Positions 23,358 to 34,600 of a DNA stretch of 63,564 bases are shown here, piece after piece. Every line of letters begins with the position of its first letter. The first letter of the stretch is position 1. The notes beneath the pieces are model-generated. The model was not told the origin of the DNA. It saw nothing but the letters and a program-made list of their open reading frames with translations, and did no database searches. Source of the stretch: Oscillospiraceae bacterium. GTDB taxonomy: Bacteria; Bacillota; Clostridia; Oscillospirales; Oscillospiraceae. Where the stretch lies: positions 1 through 63,564 of the forward strand of contig JAFUMG010000004.1 of NCBI GenBank assembly GCA_017473225.1, read 5' to 3'. Made by a program: the position numbers and the translations under genes.

Positions 23358-25334
23358 TTATTTCAGTCCATTGCCACGCAGCTCGATGATCTGGTCCCGC
23401 AGTACCGCGGCGTACTCGTATTCCATCATCTTCGCCGCTTCCTTCATCTGCTTCTCCAGACGGGCGATCTCCTTTTCCTTCTCGGCCTTCGTCATCTTCA
23501 CGCCGGAGCGGCTCTTCCGCTCGGCGGTAGGCGAAGAAATTTCAATCAGGTCCCGGACCGACTTGATGACCGTCTTGGGTACGATGCCGTGAGCTTCATT
23601 ATAGGCGTTCTGGATCTCCCGGCGGCGGGCCGTCTCATCGATGGCGGAGCGCATGGAGGGGGTGATATTGTCCGCGTACATAATGACCTTGCCGTCGGCG
23701 TTTCTCGCCGCGCGGCCGATGGTCTGGATCAGGCTGGTCTCGCTGCGCAGGAAGCCTTCCTTGTCCGCGTCCAGAATGGCCACCAGACTGACCTCCGGCA
23801 GGTCCAGGCCCTCACGCAGCAGGTTGATGCCCACCAGAACGTCGAATTTCGCCATCCGCAGGTCCCGGATGATCTCCATCCGTTCCATGGCGCCGATGTC
23901 GGAGTGCATGTAGCGGACCTTGATGCCTGCTTTTTGCAGATATACCGTCAGGTCCTCCGCCATTTTCTTGGTCAGGGTGGTCACCAGCACCCGCTCATTC
24001 CGGGCAGTTCTGGCATTGATCTCGCCGATCAGGTCGTCGATCTGACCCTCAATGGGCCGCACCTCCACCTCCGGGTCAAGCAGGCCCGTGGGGCGGATCA
24101 CCTGCTCCACCGTCTGACCGGAGCGGGTCCGCTCATACTCGGCAGGCGTTGCGGAGACGTAGATCACCTGATTGATCTTTTCATCGAATTCCTTGAAATT
24201 CAGGGGCCGGTTGTCATAGGCCGAGGGCAGGCGGAAGCCGTAATTCACCAGGGCGTCCTTGCGGCTCCGGTCACCGGCATACATGGCCCGGCACTGGGGC
24301 AGCGTCACATGGCTCTCGTCGATGAACATCAGGAAATCATCGGGGAAATAGTCCAGCAGCGTGGTGGGGGGCGTGCCGGGGGCGCGGCCCTGGATCACCC
24401 GGGAGTAGTTCTCGATGCCGTTGCAGAAGCCGATCTCTGTCAGCATTTCCAGATCGTAGGCCGTCCGCTGGGCGATGCGCTGGGCTTCGATGAGCTTGTC
24501 ATGGGCCCGGAACCAGGCCACCTGCTCGTCGCACTCCCGCTGGATGTCGATCATGGCCCGATGGAGCTTCTCCTTGGAGGCCACGTAATGGCTGGCGGGG
24601 TAGATGGCCACATGATCCAGATACCGCTCCGCCATGCCGGATACCGCGTTGATCTCGCTGATCCGGTCGATCTCGTCGCCGAAAAACTCGATGCGGATGG
24701 CGCGGCCGGACCAGTAGGCCGGGTACACCTCCAGCGTATCGCCCCGGACCCGGAATTTGTTTCGGGAAAAATCCAGGTCGTTGCGCTCGTAGCGGATCTC
24801 CGCCAGCTGACGGAGAATATCATCCAGGGGCCGCTCCTGCCCCACCCGGAGTGAAATCACCATGCTCTTATAGTCAATGGGGTCGCCCAGGCCGTACAGG
24901 CAGCTGACGGAAGACACCACGATCACATCCCGCCGCTCGAAGAGGGCGGACGTGGCGCTGTGCCGCAGCCGGTCGATCTCCTCATTGACGGAGGCGTCCT
25001 TCTCGATATAAGTATCGGTGTGGGCGATATAGGCCTCCGGCTGGTAGTAATCGTAGTAGGAGATAAAATACTCCACCGCGTTGTGGGGGAAAAATTCCCG
25101 GAATTCGCTGCACAGCTGAGCCGCCAGCGTCTTATTATGGGCTAAGACCAGTGTGGGCCGGTTCAGCTTTTCGATGACCGACGCCATAGTGAAGGTCTTG
25201 CCGGAGCCGGTGACGCCCAGCAGGGTCTGCTCCCGCAGGCCCCAGTTGACGCCGTTGACCAGCCCGGTGATGGCCTCCGGCTGATCGCCGGAGGGTCTGT
25301 ATTCCGATACCAGTTTAAATCCGTCCACAGTCAT
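23358..25334 (-). CDS. uvrB: Excinuclease ABC subunit B
   Basis: 658 residues, full length. UvrB is the DNA-damage verification helicase of nucleotide excision repair. Visible motifs: Walker A GVTGSGKT, the beta-hairpin [14 protein letters not shown]-like FIDESH, VSATP, and motif [11 protein letters not shown]; the C-terminal UVR coiled coil ([30 protein letters not shown]) contacts UvrC and UvrA. GGAGG overlaps ATG 25334, so the in-frame GTG 25328, 7 nt away, may be the real start. It follows radC by 9 bp in one operon. Confidence 0.97.
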   Translation of the reverse strand: MTVDGFKLVSEYRPSGDQPEAITGLVNGVNWGLREQTLLGVTGSGKTFTMASVIEKLNRPTLVLAHNKTLAAQLCSEFREFFPHNAVEYFISYYDYYQPEAYIAHTDTYIEKDASVNEEIDRLRHSATSALFERRDVIVVSSVSCLYGLGDPIDYKSMVISLRVGQERPLDDILRQLAEIRYERNDLDFSRNKFRVRGDTLEVYPAYWSGRAIRIEFFGDEIDRISEINAVSGMAERYLDHVAIYPASHYVASKEKLHRAMIDIQRECDEQVAWFRAHDKLIEAQRIAQRTAYDLEMLTEIGFCNGIENYSRVIQGRAPGTPPTTLLDYFPDDFLMFIDESHVTLPQCRAMYAGDRSRKDALVNYGFRLPSAYDNRPLNFKEFDEKINQVIYVSATPAEYERTRSGQTVEQVIRPTGLLDPEVEVRPIEGQIDDLIGEINARTARNERVLVTTLTKKMAEDLTVYLQKAGIKVRYMHSDIGAMERMEIIRDLRMAKFDVLVGINLLREGLDLPEVSLVAILDADKEGFLRSETSLIQTIGRAARNADGKVIMYADNITPSMRSAIDETARRREIQNAYNEAHGIVPKTVIKSVRDLIEISSPTAERKSRSGVKMTKAEKEKEIARLEKQMKEAAKMMEYEYAAVLRDQIIELRGNGLK

Positions 25335-25343
25335 ACCTCCCCG

Positions 25344-26039
25344 TCAGAAATTCACCCGGCATTCCTCCGGGAAATAGCGGCCCGACTGCCGCAGGGATAC
25401 ATAGTCGTCATCCGCCACAATGATGTGGTCCACCAGCACGATCTCCACCGCGTCCAGCGCCAGGGCCAGACGCTTGGTGGTCTGGATATCCTCGTCAGAG
25501 GGAATGGCCAGGCCGCTGGGATGGTTGTGGGCCAGCACCACGCTGACAGCGTTGCTGCCCAGCGCCAGCTCCACCATCCGCCGGATGGGCACCGCGGCGG
25601 AATTCACGCTGCCCTCTCCCACCTCCTGACAGCAGATCACCTTGCACTTGGCGTCCAGACACAGCATCATGACCGTCTCATTCCTCCGGTTCACGAAGCA
25701 GTTTTTCAGGTAATTGCCGCAGTCATTCAGGGTGGGCAGGATCTTATCGTCATTGCGGTGGGTCTGATAATACCGCTCCAGCTGGGCGATCAGCGTCAGA
25801 AACGTGGCCGCGTTCTCACCGATCCCCTCCACCCGCTTCAGCTCTCCCGCCGGGGCCTGCAGGACGCCCGCGAGACTTCCGAACCGCTCGAGGAGCGCGT
25901 GCCCCAGATCGTTGGTATTTCTCCGGGGTACGCAGTAAAACAGGAACAGCTCCAGCACCTCATGGGGCTGAAAATGATCCAGGCCCTCCTGCAGGAAGCG
26001 GTTCCGCAGACGCTCCCGGTGGCCTTCGTGATTCGACAT
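25344..26039 (-). CDS. radC: RadC-family JAB1/MPN-domain protein
   Basis: 231 residues from ATG 26039, which has GAGGTG 8 nt upstream. An N-terminal helix-hairpin-helix region (LKRVEGIGENAATFLTLI) precedes a JAMM metal-site domain with the conserved HNHPSG and the downstream acidic residue in PSDEDIQTT. RadC proteins were once tied to DNA repair; their biochemical role is uncertain. It is the first gene of a radC-uvrB operon, with a short leader shared with the divergent histidine kinase. Confidence 0.92.
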   Translation of the reverse strand: MSNHEGHRERLRNRFLQEGLDHFQPHEVLELFLFYCVPRRNTNDLGHALLERFGSLAGVLQAPAGELKRVEGIGENAATFLTLIAQLERYYQTHRNDDKILPTLNDCGNYLKNCFVNRRNETVMMLCLDAKCKVICCQEVGEGSVNSAAVPIRRMVELALGSNAVSVVLAHNHPSGLAIPSDEDIQTTKRLALALDAVEIVLVDHIIVADDDYVSLRQSGRYFPEECRVNF

Positions 26040-26176
26040 ATTTTTCACCTCTGACTTGTTTTCCCTTGCTATTTTTCTCTTTTTTCGCTAGAATATGGAT
26101 GAGTCGAACTTCGTCGAAATGATTAGGGGAAGTTTTTCCGTATTTTGCGCAAGCTACTGCCATGAGGAGGATCATC

Positions 26177-27253
26177 ATGGAATACAACACCGATGCAATG
26201 GGGATGCTGGACCTGATGGTCCGTCCCGCCTTTTGCGTCAAAAACGGCGCCGTCGTCAAGGTAAATCCCGCCGCGGCCGGATACCTGATCGAAACGGGCA
26301 CCGACATTTCCCGGCTGCTGCAGACCGGCGCCGAGGAATATGCCGACTTTACCGGCGGATGCCTTTATCTGACATTATCCCTCTCCGGCCAGAGCGTAGG
26401 CGTTTCTGTGACCCGGATGGCGGAATTTGACGTTTTCTGTCTGGAACAGGAGGCGGACAGCGCGGAGCTGCAGGCCATGGCCCTTGCCGCCCGGGAACTC
26501 CGGGAGCCCCTGGCCAGCGTCATGCTCACCGCGGACCGGCTGTTCCCCGTTTCCGGGCTGACGGACGATCCCCAAACCCGGGAGCAGGTGGCCCGGATCA
26601 ACCGGGGCCTATTCCAGATGCTTCGGGTCATCGGCAACATGTCCGACGCCGGCCGCTACTGCGCCGAGAGTTCCAGCCGTCAGGAGATCCGGGATATCTG
26701 CGCCGTCATCGGCGAAGCCTTCGAGAAGGCCGCCGCGCTGGTGACCTACACCGGCACCACCCTGACCTATGAAGGCTATCCCGAAGCCGTCTACTGTCTG
26801 ACCGACAGCGAGAAGCTGGAACGGGCGATCTTCAACATCATCTCCAACGCCCTGAAATTCACGCCCAGGGACGGGACCATCGCCGCGAAGCTGACCCGCC
26901 GGGGCAGCAAGCTGTACCTGACCGTTCAGGACAGCGGCTGCGGCATCACGGAAAATCTCCGGGGAAATGTGTTCACCCGGTATGCCCGCCAGCCCGGTCT
27001 AGAGGACAGCCGGTTCGGCATTGGACTTGGTATGGTGCTGATACGCACCGCTGCCGCCGCCCATGGCGGCACGGTGCTGGTGGATCAGCCCGAAGGCTCC
27101 GGCACCCGGATCACCATGAGTCTTGCCATCCGCCAGAACGCCACGGCGCAGACACGCAGTCCCATCCTGGCCCCGGACTACGCCGGCGAGCGGGACCACG
27201 GTCTGATCGAGCTGGCCGAAGTCCTGCCCTACCGGCTTTATGATATGCCCTGA
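26177..27253 (+). CDS. PAS-like histidine-kinase-type ATPase without the phospho-acceptor histidine
   Basis: 358 residues from ATG 26177 (GAGGAGG is 7 nt upstream). Residues 1-95 are PAS-like (VRPAFCVKNGAVVKVNPAAAGYL). Residues about 96-165 follow the HisKA dimerisation helices, but the H-box reads AARELREPLASV: the normal phospho-acceptor histidine is R106. The ATPase domain is intact: NIISNALKFTP (N box), DSGCGI (G1) and GIGLGM (G2). It has no membrane segment and no partner response regulator, so it may act as an allosteric pseudokinase or a partner for another kinase. Confidence 0.8.
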   Translation: MEYNTDAMGMLDLMVRPAFCVKNGAVVKVNPAAAGYLIETGTDISRLLQTGAEEYADFTGGCLYLTLSLSGQSVGVSVTRMAEFDVFCLEQEADSAELQAMALAARELREPLASVMLTADRLFPVSGLTDDPQTREQVARINRGLFQMLRVIGNMSDAGRYCAESSSRQEIRDICAVIGEAFEKAAALVTYTGTTLTYEGYPEAVYCLTDSEKLERAIFNIISNALKFTPRDGTIAAKLTRRGSKLYLTVQDSGCGITENLRGNVFTRYARQPGLEDSRFGIGLGMVLIRTAAAAHGGTVLVDQPEGSGTRITMSLAIRQNATAQTRSPILAPDYAGERDHGLIELAEVLPYRLYDMP

Positions 27254-27257
27254 GCCC

Positions 27258-27285
27258 AGCGCACCGCCATTGCGGTGCGCTTTTT
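27258..27285 (+). terminator. Terminator of the kinase-like gene
   Basis: AGCGCACCGC (27258-27267) and GCGGTGCGCT (27272-27281) with a following run of T. Confidence 0.88.
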
Positions 27286-27294
27286 CTGTTGGAG

Positions 27295-27500
27295 TTATCG
27301 GCTTTAATCAGCAGATACAACACAACGACCACAAACGCAGCTGTCATCCTGAGCGAGCGAAGCGAGTCGAAGGATCTTGGCACCTATTTTACTGCAAACG
27401 CTGTCATAATGCGTAGATTCCTCGACTCCGTTTCACTCCGCTCGGAATGACATATCGTTACGTTATCTGTTATAACACCCTCGCCGTCTCAAACCGATAA
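27295..27500. repeat. Second-family inverted-end element (copy 2, interior type C)
   Basis: TTATCGGCTTT (27295-27305) and AAACCGATAA (27491-27500) form the inverted ends. The interior carries GTCATCCTGAGCGAGCGAAG and the inverse CGCTCGGAATGAC, as in the copy at 9965. Confidence 0.75.
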
Positions 27501-27514
27501 TCACATCTTTTTGC

Positions 27515-30337
27515 TTACAAATACCGCTTCAAATACTGGCCCGTATAGCTGCCTTCCACGGCGGCTACCTCCTCCGGGGTGCCCGCGGCCACCACATAAC
27601 CGCCCTGGTCGCCGCCCTCGGGGCCCAGGTCAATGATGTGATCCGCCGTCTTGATGACGTCCAGATTGTGCTCGATGACCAGCGCCGTATTGCCCGCGTC
27701 CACCAATTTTTGCAGCACGTCAATGAGCTTGTGGACATCGGCGGCGTGGAGGCCGGTGGTGGGTTCGTCCAGAATATAGATGGTCTTGCCGGTGGAGGTC
27801 CTGGCCAGCTCCGTCGCCAGCTTGACCCGCTGGGCCTCGCCGCCGGAAAGGGTGGTGCTGGACTGGCCCAGCTTCACATAGCCCAGGCCCACCTCCACCA
27901 TGGTCTGGACCTTCCGGCGGATCTTGGGCAGATTCTCAAAGAAATCCACCGCCTCCTCCGCGGTCATATCCAGCACCTGGGAAATATTCTTACCCTTGTA
28001 CTGCACCTCCAGGGTCTCCCGGTTGTACCGGGCGCCCTTGCAGACCTCGCAGGGTACATAAACGTCCGCCAGGAAGTGCATCTCGATCTTCACCAGGCCG
28101 TCGCCGCAGCAGGCTTCACAGCGGCCCCCCTTCACATTGAAGGAGAAGCGGCCTGGTCCATAGCCCCGCATCTTGGCGTCCGCGGTGGAGGCGAAGAGAT
28201 CCCGGATATCATTGAACAGACCCGTATAGGTCGCGGGATTGCTGCGGGGCGTCCGGCCGATGGGGCTCTGGTCGATGTCGATGACCTTGTCCAGATATTC
28301 CATGCCCTCCACGCTGTCGCAGATGCCGGGCCGGGTCCGGGCATGGTTCAGCCTGCCCAGCAGGGTTTTGTTCAGCACCTCGTTGACCAGACTGGATTTG
28401 CCGGAGCCGGAAACGCCAGTGACGCAGGTCAGAGTGCCCAGAGGGATCTCCACATCCACATTTTTCAGATTGTTCTCCCGGGCGCCGGAGATTTTCAGGG
28501 CTTCGCCGCTGCCGGCTCTTCTGCGAGAGGGCACCGGGATCTTCTTCACACCGGACAGATACTGGCCCGTCACAGACCGGGGGCAGGCGATGATCTCCTC
28601 CAAAGGCCCCGCCGCCACGATCTCGCCGCCATGGCTGCCCGCGCCGGGGCCCACGTCCACAATAAAGTCGGCGGCACGCATGGTATCCTCGTCGTGCTCC
28701 ACCACGATCAGGGTATTGCCCAGATCCCGCAGGTGCTTCAGGGTGCCCAGCAGCTTGTCGTTATCCCGCTGATGCAGACCGATGGAGGGCTCGTCCAGAA
28801 TATACAGCACGCCCATCAGGGAGGAGCCGATCTGGGTGGCCAGCCGGATCCGCTGGCTCTCGCCGCCGGAGAGGGTCGCCGCTGCCCGGGACAGGGTCAG
28901 ATAGCTCAGACCCACATCCGTCAGGAATTTCAGCCGGGACTTGATCTCCCGGACGATCTGCTCCGCCACGGTGGCCATATTGCCCTCCAGGTGAAGCTCC
29001 TCCATGAATTTCAGCTCGTCGGCAATGCTCATGCGGCAGAAATCCATGATGCCGATGCCGCCGACAGTCACCGCCCGGGCGATGTCGGAAAGACGGTCGC
29101 CGTGGCACTGGGGGCAGGGGGCCGTGGCCATGCACTCCTCCAGCTCCTTCCGGGCCGCGTCGGACTGGGTCTCCTTATACCGCCGGGTGATGTTGTTCAT
29201 GATGCCCTCGAAGGGCTGTTCCAGGACACCCATGCCGTTGCCCCGGTTGTAGGTCATCTTCAGCTTCTCTCCCTTGGTGCCGTAGAGGATCACATCCTTA
29301 GCTTCCTCCGACAGTTCGGAAAAGGGCACACTCAGGGAAAAGTGGTATTTCTTGGCCAATGCCTCGAAGTACATCCGGAACACGCTGTCCGTCCGGGCGC
29401 TCTGCCAGCCGCTGGCCTGAATGGCGCCGTCCAGAATGGACTTGGACTTATCCGGGATCACCAGATCCGGGTCCGCCACCAGCCGGAAGCCCAGGCCCGT
29501 ACAGGAGGGGCAGGCGCCAGCGGGGTTATTGAAGGAGAACATCCGGGGCTCCAATTCCGTCAGGCTGATGCCGCAGTCATCGCAGGCATAGTTCTGGGAG
29601 AAGCTCAGTTCCTCCCCGGTCCCCGGCAGCTGGATGATCACCAGGCCCCCGGAATGGGCGCAGGCCGTCTCGATGGAGTCGGTCAGACGGCGGCGCAGGC
29701 CCTCCTTCAGCACCAGCCGGTCCACCACCAGCTCGATATTGTGTTTTTTATTCTTCTCGCACTTGATCTCCTCGGTCAGATCATAGAGGATGCCGTCCAC
29801 CCGGACACGGGCGAAGCCCTGCTTCCGGGCGTCCTCAAAGACCTTCACATGCTCGCCCTTTTTTGCCCGGATCACCGGGGACAGGACGATGAATTTGGTG
29901 CCGGCCCCCAGGGCCTCCACCCGGTCCACGATCTGATCGATGGTCTGCCGGGCGATCTCCTTGCCGCACTTGGGGCAGTGGGGAATGCCCACTCTCGCCC
30001 AGAGCAGACGCAGATAGTCATAGATCTCCGTCACCGTGCCCACCGTGGAGCGGGGGTTCTTGGAGGTAGTCTTCTGGTCAATGGAAATGGCCGGGGAAAG
30101 GCCGTCGATGGCGTCCACATCGGGCTTGTCCATCTGACCCAGGAACTGCCGGGCATAGGAGCTGAGGCTCTCCACATACCGCCGCTGGCCCTCGGCATAG
30201 ATGATATCAAAGGCCAGACTGGACTTACCGGAGCCGGACAGGCCGGTGAACACCACGAGGGCGTCCCTCGGAATGGTCAGGTCCACATTTTTCAGATTAT
30301 TCTCCCGCGCACCCTGGATGCGAATCTTATCATTCAT
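27515..30337 (-). CDS. uvrA: Excinuclease ABC subunit A
   Basis: 940 residues, full length. UvrA is the dimeric damage sensor that loads UvrB. Both ABC ATPase halves are present: Walker [16 protein letters not shown] and [14 protein letters not shown], two LSGGE signature motifs ([26 protein letters not shown]), and zinc-finger cysteines ([30 protein letters not shown]). It is transcribed alone from the promoter at 30374 and separated from uvrB by the kinase-like gene and a repeat. Confidence 0.97.
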   Translation of the reverse strand: MNDKIRIQGARENNLKNVDLTIPRDALVVFTGLSGSGKSSLAFDIIYAEGQRRYVESLSSYARQFLGQMDKPDVDAIDGLSPAISIDQKTTSKNPRSTVGTVTEIYDYLRLLWARVGIPHCPKCGKEIARQTIDQIVDRVEALGAGTKFIVLSPVIRAKKGEHVKVFEDARKQGFARVRVDGILYDLTEEIKCEKNKKHNIELVVDRLVLKEGLRRRLTDSIETACAHSGGLVIIQLPGTGEELSFSQNYACDDCGISLTELEPRMFSFNNPAGACPSCTGLGFRLVADPDLVIPDKSKSILDGAIQASGWQSARTDSVFRMYFEALAKKYHFSLSVPFSELSEEAKDVILYGTKGEKLKMTYNRGNGMGVLEQPFEGIMNNITRRYKETQSDAARKELEECMATAPCPQCHGDRLSDIARAVTVGGIGIMDFCRMSIADELKFMEELHLEGNMATVAEQIVREIKSRLKFLTDVGLSYLTLSRAAATLSGGESQRIRLATQIGSSLMGVLYILDEPSIGLHQRDNDKLLGTLKHLRDLGNTLIVVEHDEDTMRAADFIVDVGPGAGSHGGEIVAAGPLEEIIACPRSVTGQYLSGVKKIPVPSRRRAGSGEALKISGARENNLKNVDVEIPLGTLTCVTGVSGSGKSSLVNEVLNKTLLGRLNHARTRPGICDSVEGMEYLDKVIDIDQSPIGRTPRSNPATYTGLFNDIRDLFASTADAKMRGYGPGRFSFNVKGGRCEACCGDGLVKIEMHFLADVYVPCEVCKGARYNRETLEVQYKGKNISQVLDMTAEEAVDFFENLPKIRRKVQTMVEVGLGYVKLGQSSTTLSGGEAQRVKLATELARTSTGKTIYILDEPTTGLHAADVHKLIDVLQKLVDAGNTALVIEHNLDVIKTADHIIDLGPEGGDQGGYVVAAGTPEEVAAVEGSYTGQYLKRYL

Positions 30338-30373
30338 AAGCTGCTCCTGTTTCTTGAGAATTTTGTGTCATAT

Positions 30374-30402
30374 ATTATACCACATACAATTTATATTCAC
30401 AA
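30374..30402 (-). promoter_or_regulatory. Promoter of uvrA
   Basis: On the minus strand TTGTGA (30402-30397) and TATAAT (30379-30374) are 17 bp apart, with a TG before the -10 box. No clear SOS box was seen. Confidence 0.75.
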
Positions 30403-30442
30403 GAGGAAATGCAAACAAAATTTCGTTATAGTACGGAATTTC

Positions 30443-30669
30443 AAATTGTAGTTTATCGTACTGTTCACAAACCCACTTGGCTCTCCCTATGGGAGAGCTG
30501 GCACGCCGAAGGCGTGACTCTGCACCCGCAGGCGCGTTTTGGAGCGCAACCGCCCGAAGGGCGGCTCTTAGCGCGGAGATGAGAGGGCCCTCTCCGCCCC
30601 TTCGGGGCACCTCTCCCAAAGGGAGAGGCAAGTTAGGCGCTCCCTCGCCAGTGCGCTAAACTACAATTT
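30443..30669. repeat. Inverted-end intergenic element, copy 3 (interior type A, inverted)
   Basis: AAATTGTAGTTTA (30443-30455) and its reverse complement (30657-30669) bracket the same interior as the copy at 1491, in the opposite orientation. It lies between the divergent uvrA and pth promoters. Confidence 0.85.
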
Positions 30670-30678
30670 GAAAACATA

Positions 30679-30708
30679 TTGCAATCCCGGCAATATTTGT
30701 GCTATAAT
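30679..30708 (+). promoter_or_regulatory. Promoter of pth
   Basis: TTGCAA (30679-30684) and TATAAT (30703-30708) are 18 bp apart, starting 10 bp after the repeat element's right end. Confidence 0.7.
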
Positions 30709-30760
30709 ATATGTGGTAAAATTTGCGCCAAAATATTGATGAATCGAATGGTATACTATC

Positions 30761-31339
30761 ATGAACGAAACATGGCTGATCGTCGGCCTGGGAAATCCCG
30801 GCCGTGAATATGAGAAAACCCGCCACAATACCGGCTTCCGGGCCATCGATCTGCTGGCCGATTCCCTGGGCTGCAAAATCGACAAGATGAAATTCCAGGG
30901 CCTTTACTGCCAGGTGAATTACAAGGGCAAAAAGCTGATGCTGCTCAAGCCCCAGACCTTTATGAACCTGTCGGGCCGCAGCGTTTTGCAGCTGTCCGCT
31001 TACTTCAACATCCCCCCTGCCCGGATCATCGTCATGTTCGACGACATCTCCCTGGCGCCCGGGCGGCTCCGGGTCCGGGCCGACGGCTCCGCCGGCGGGC
31101 ATAACGGCATTAAGTCCATCATCCAGGAGGTGGGCTCCCAGGATTTCCCCCGGGTGAAGATCGGCGTCGGCGCCAAGCCCAATCCCGAGTACGACCTGGC
31201 TGCCTGGGTGCTGAGCACCTTCTCCGCCCAGGAGGAAAAGGCGCTGCAAAATTCCCTGGTCTGGGCCGGCGAGGCCGCCCTGGCCATCATCGACCATGGC
31301 GTTCCCGAAGCGGCCAACCGCTACAACGGCAAGCAGTAA
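30761..31339 (+). CDS. pth: Peptidyl-tRNA hydrolase
   Basis: 192 residues, normal length. It frees tRNA from peptidyl-tRNA dropped by ribosomes. The start LIVGLGNPGREYEKTRHNTGF holds the catalytic histidine and asparagine; LLKPQTFMNLSG and FDDISLAPGRLRVRADGSAGGHNG are conserved active-site segments. The ribosome site is weak. Pth next to mfd is a common arrangement in Firmicutes; here a repeat element separates them. Confidence 0.96.
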   Translation: MNETWLIVGLGNPGREYEKTRHNTGFRAIDLLADSLGCKIDKMKFQGLYCQVNYKGKKLMLLKPQTFMNLSGRSVLQLSAYFNIPPARIIVMFDDISLAPGRLRVRADGSAGGHNGIKSIIQEVGSQDFPRVKIGVGAKPNPEYDLAAWVLSTFSAQEEKALQNSLVWAGEAALAIIDHGVPEAANRYNGKQ

Positions 31340-31356
31340 TTTGTCAAATACGCACG

Positions 31357-31383
31357 GAAAGGGGTGGAACATTCCCCTTTCCG
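31357..31383 (+). terminator. Hairpin after pth
   Basis: GGAAAGGGG and CCCCTTTCC form a 9-bp stem shortly after the pth stop; the T run is weak. Confidence 0.5.
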
Positions 31384-31399
31384 CGTTGCCATGTCCGTT

Positions 31400-31642
31400 A
31401 AATTGTAGTTTATCCGTCAGTTGTCTGCCGCACCCAAAGGCCCCCTTGTGTAAAGGGGGCTGGCTCGGCGATAGCCGAGACTGGGGGATTGTGCAGCAGA
31501 AGTCTGGAGTAACCACCAACATTTCGGCGAATTCATACTGCAGTGCAACAATCCCTCAGTCAAAAATCGGAAATTTTTGACAGCTCCCTTTACACAAGGG
31601 AGCCTTGGTCCGCTCCCGCGCCAGTGCACAAAACTACAATTT
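31400..31642. repeat. Inverted-end intergenic element, copy 4 (interior type D)
   Basis: AAATTGTAGTTTA (31400-31412) and AAAACTACAATTT (31630-31642, one mismatch) bracket an interior with CCCCCTTGTGTAAAGGGGGC on the left and CCCTTTACACAAGGG on the right, a type not shared with the other copies. It separates pth from mfd by about 330 bp. Confidence 0.82.
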
Positions 31643-31666
31643 CCCCTTTTCATCCGAGGTTTTAAT

Positions 31667-34600
31667 ATGGAAAAACTTCTCTCAATTCTGAAAACGATAC
31701 CCGAATACACTTCCCTGCTGGATTCCCTGTCCCGGGGGGAGAGCGCGGCGGTCACCGGCATCGGTCAGATCAACCGTTCCCACTTGATCGCCGGCCTGAC
31801 CCGGCATACCGCCACGCCCATTGTGGTCATCTGCCAGGATGACATCGCCGCCCGGCGGCTCCAGGAGGAGCTGAAGAGCTTCCTGGGCGATACCGCCCCC
31901 ATCCTGCCCAGCCGGGAGCTGACCTTCTACGACGCCGCCGTGGTCTCCCGGTCCTGGGAGCAGAAGCGGCTGCGCCAGCTGTACGACCTGGACCGGGGTA
32001 AGACGCCCCTGCAGATCTTCACCTGGGAAAGCCTTAGCCAGCGGACCATGCCCCGGTCCGTTCTGCGCTCTGCCGCCTTCACGCTGGAGACAGGCAGGGA
32101 ATATCAGCTGGAGGACCTGCTGGACCGTCTGGTCGCTTCCGGCTACAGCCGCTGCGGCATGGTGGAGGGCCCCGGCCAGTTCGCCCTCCGGGGCGGCATC
32201 CTGGATATCTACTCCCCCGCCGCCGACCGTCCCGTCCGGGTGGAATTCTTCGGCGACGAGCTGGACACCATGGGCTATTTTGACCCCGACACCCAGCGCC
32301 GCACGGAGAACATCGATTCCATGGTGGTCCTGCCCGTAGGCGAGACCCAGCCCCGGCTCCATCCCGGCGGCATGGAGGGGCTGCTCAAGGACATCGCCCA
32401 CCTGATCTCCCGCCAGAAGCGCCGGAAGAACATCAACGAAGACCTGGTCTCCACCCTGACCAAGGATCTTGAAAAATACGAAAACGGCCTGCAAAATGCC
32501 GCTTCTGACCGGTATATGGCCCTGATCTATCCCGAAATGGCTACCGCCATGGATTATATCCCGGAAAACGCCACGGTCATTCTCTGCGACCAGGGCAGTC
32601 TGAAGCGCGCTTCCCGCTCCCGCTCCGATGAAATGGGCCTGCAGCTGGACAGCCTGCTTCAGGCCGGTCTGGTAGCCGGTGAGCTCTGCGACTATGTCTG
32701 TCAGTGGGAGGATTTCTGCGCCGGCCTCAAGGGCCGCACTTGTGTCTATTTCGACGCCTTCGGCGGCACCTCCTATCCCGAGGACAGCCCGCCCAAAATT
32801 CTGCTCCCCATGACCGCCAAGCAGCTGCCCAGCTACGGCGGCAATCTGGACACCGCCGCCACAGACCTGGCCCATTACCAGAAGATGGAATTCGGCAGTC
32901 TGGTTCTCTGCGGTACCCGCAGGCGGGCGGAGCTGCTGCAGGAAATGCTCAGTGCCAAGGGGCTGTCCAGCTTTATCTGCATTTCCCTGAACACCATGCC
33001 CAAGGCAGGCCAGATCCTGCTGGCCGAGGGTTCCATCCCCTACGGCATGGAGTATCCCAATTCTAGACTGGCCATCCTCACCGAGGGCCAGCTCATCGCC
33101 AAGGCCCAGCCCAAGCGGAAGGCCTCCGCCAAAAAGACCGGCTCCACCAACCGCCAGAAGCTGAATTCCTTCACCGATCTGACCCCCGGCGATCTGGTGG
33201 TCCACGAAAACTACGGCATCGGCCGTTTCGTAGCCATGGAGCAGATCAAGGTGGACGGCGCCACCAAGGACTATATCAAGATCGCCTACCAGGGCTCCGA
33301 CACCCTTTTTGTCCCCGCCACCCAGCTGGACCTGGTGAGCAAATACATCGGCGGAGGCGGCGAGGACGCCAACGTCCGGCTGAACAAGATCGGCTCCGAC
33401 GCCTGGCAGAAGACCAAGGCCAAGGCCCGGAAGGCGGCCAAGGATATGGCCGGGGAGCTGATCCAGCTCTACGCCGCCCGGAAGCGGCAGTCCGGCTTCG
33501 CCTTTGCCGCCGACTCCCCCTGGCAGCGGGAATTTGAGGACAATTTCCCCTACCCCGAGACCGACGACCAGCTGCGCTGCATCGCCGACATCAAGCATGA
33601 CATGGAGTCCCCCACCCCCATGGACCGGCTTCTCTGCGGCGACGTGGGCTTCGGCAAGACCGAGGTCGCCCTCCGGGCCGTCATGAAGGCTGTGATGGAC
33701 GGCAAGCAGGTGGCCATTCTGGTGCCCACCACCGTCCTGGCCCAGCAGCACTATCAGACCGCCGTGGCCCGGTTCCGGGGCTTTCCGGTGAACATCGACG
33801 TGCTGAGCCGGTTCCGCACCGCCGCCCAGCAGCGGCAGACCCTGATGAATCTCCGGGCCGGCACCGTGGACCTGATCATCGGCACCCACAAGCTGATCCA
33901 GAAAAATGTGGAATACAAGGACCTGGGCCTGCTGATCATTGACGAGGAGCAGCGCTTCGGCGTCAGCCACAAGGAGCGGCTGAAGGAGATCTCCAAGGGT
34001 GTGGACGTGCTGACCCTCTCCGCTACCCCCATTCCCAGAACATTGAACATGGCCCTCTCGGGCATCCGGGACATGTCCACCATCGAGGAGCCCCCTGCCG
34101 ACCGTTACCCGGTCCAGACCTTCGTCATGGAGCACAACAATGCCATCATCGACGACGCCATCCGCCGGGAGATCGAGCGGGGCGGCCAGGTCTATTACCT
34201 CCACAACCGGGTGGAGACCATCGACCAGGTGGCCTCCGGCCTGGTGAAGCGGATCCCCGGTCTCTCCGTGGCCGTGGCCCACGGCCAGATGGGCGAGGAA
34301 GCCCTGGGAGACGTGATGCAGGCCATGGCCCAGGGAGATATCCAGGTGCTGGTCTGCACCACTATCATTGAGACCGGCCTGGACATCCCCAACGCCAATA
34401 CGCTGATCATCGAGAACGCGGACCGCTTCGGCCTGTCCCAGCTCCATCAGCTCCGGGGCCGGGTGGGCCGCTCCACCCGCCACGCCTACGCCTACTTCAC
34501 CTACCGCCCCGACAAGCAGCTGTCGGAGGTGGCCGAAAAGCGGCTGAGCGCCATTCGGGATTTCGCCGAATTCGGCTCCGGCTTCAAGATCGCCATGCGG

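Noticed and set aside
27638-30451. Plus-strand open frame of 937 codons opposite uvrA
   Set aside because: UvrA is complete on the minus strand; the other frame shows only the complement of its codons.
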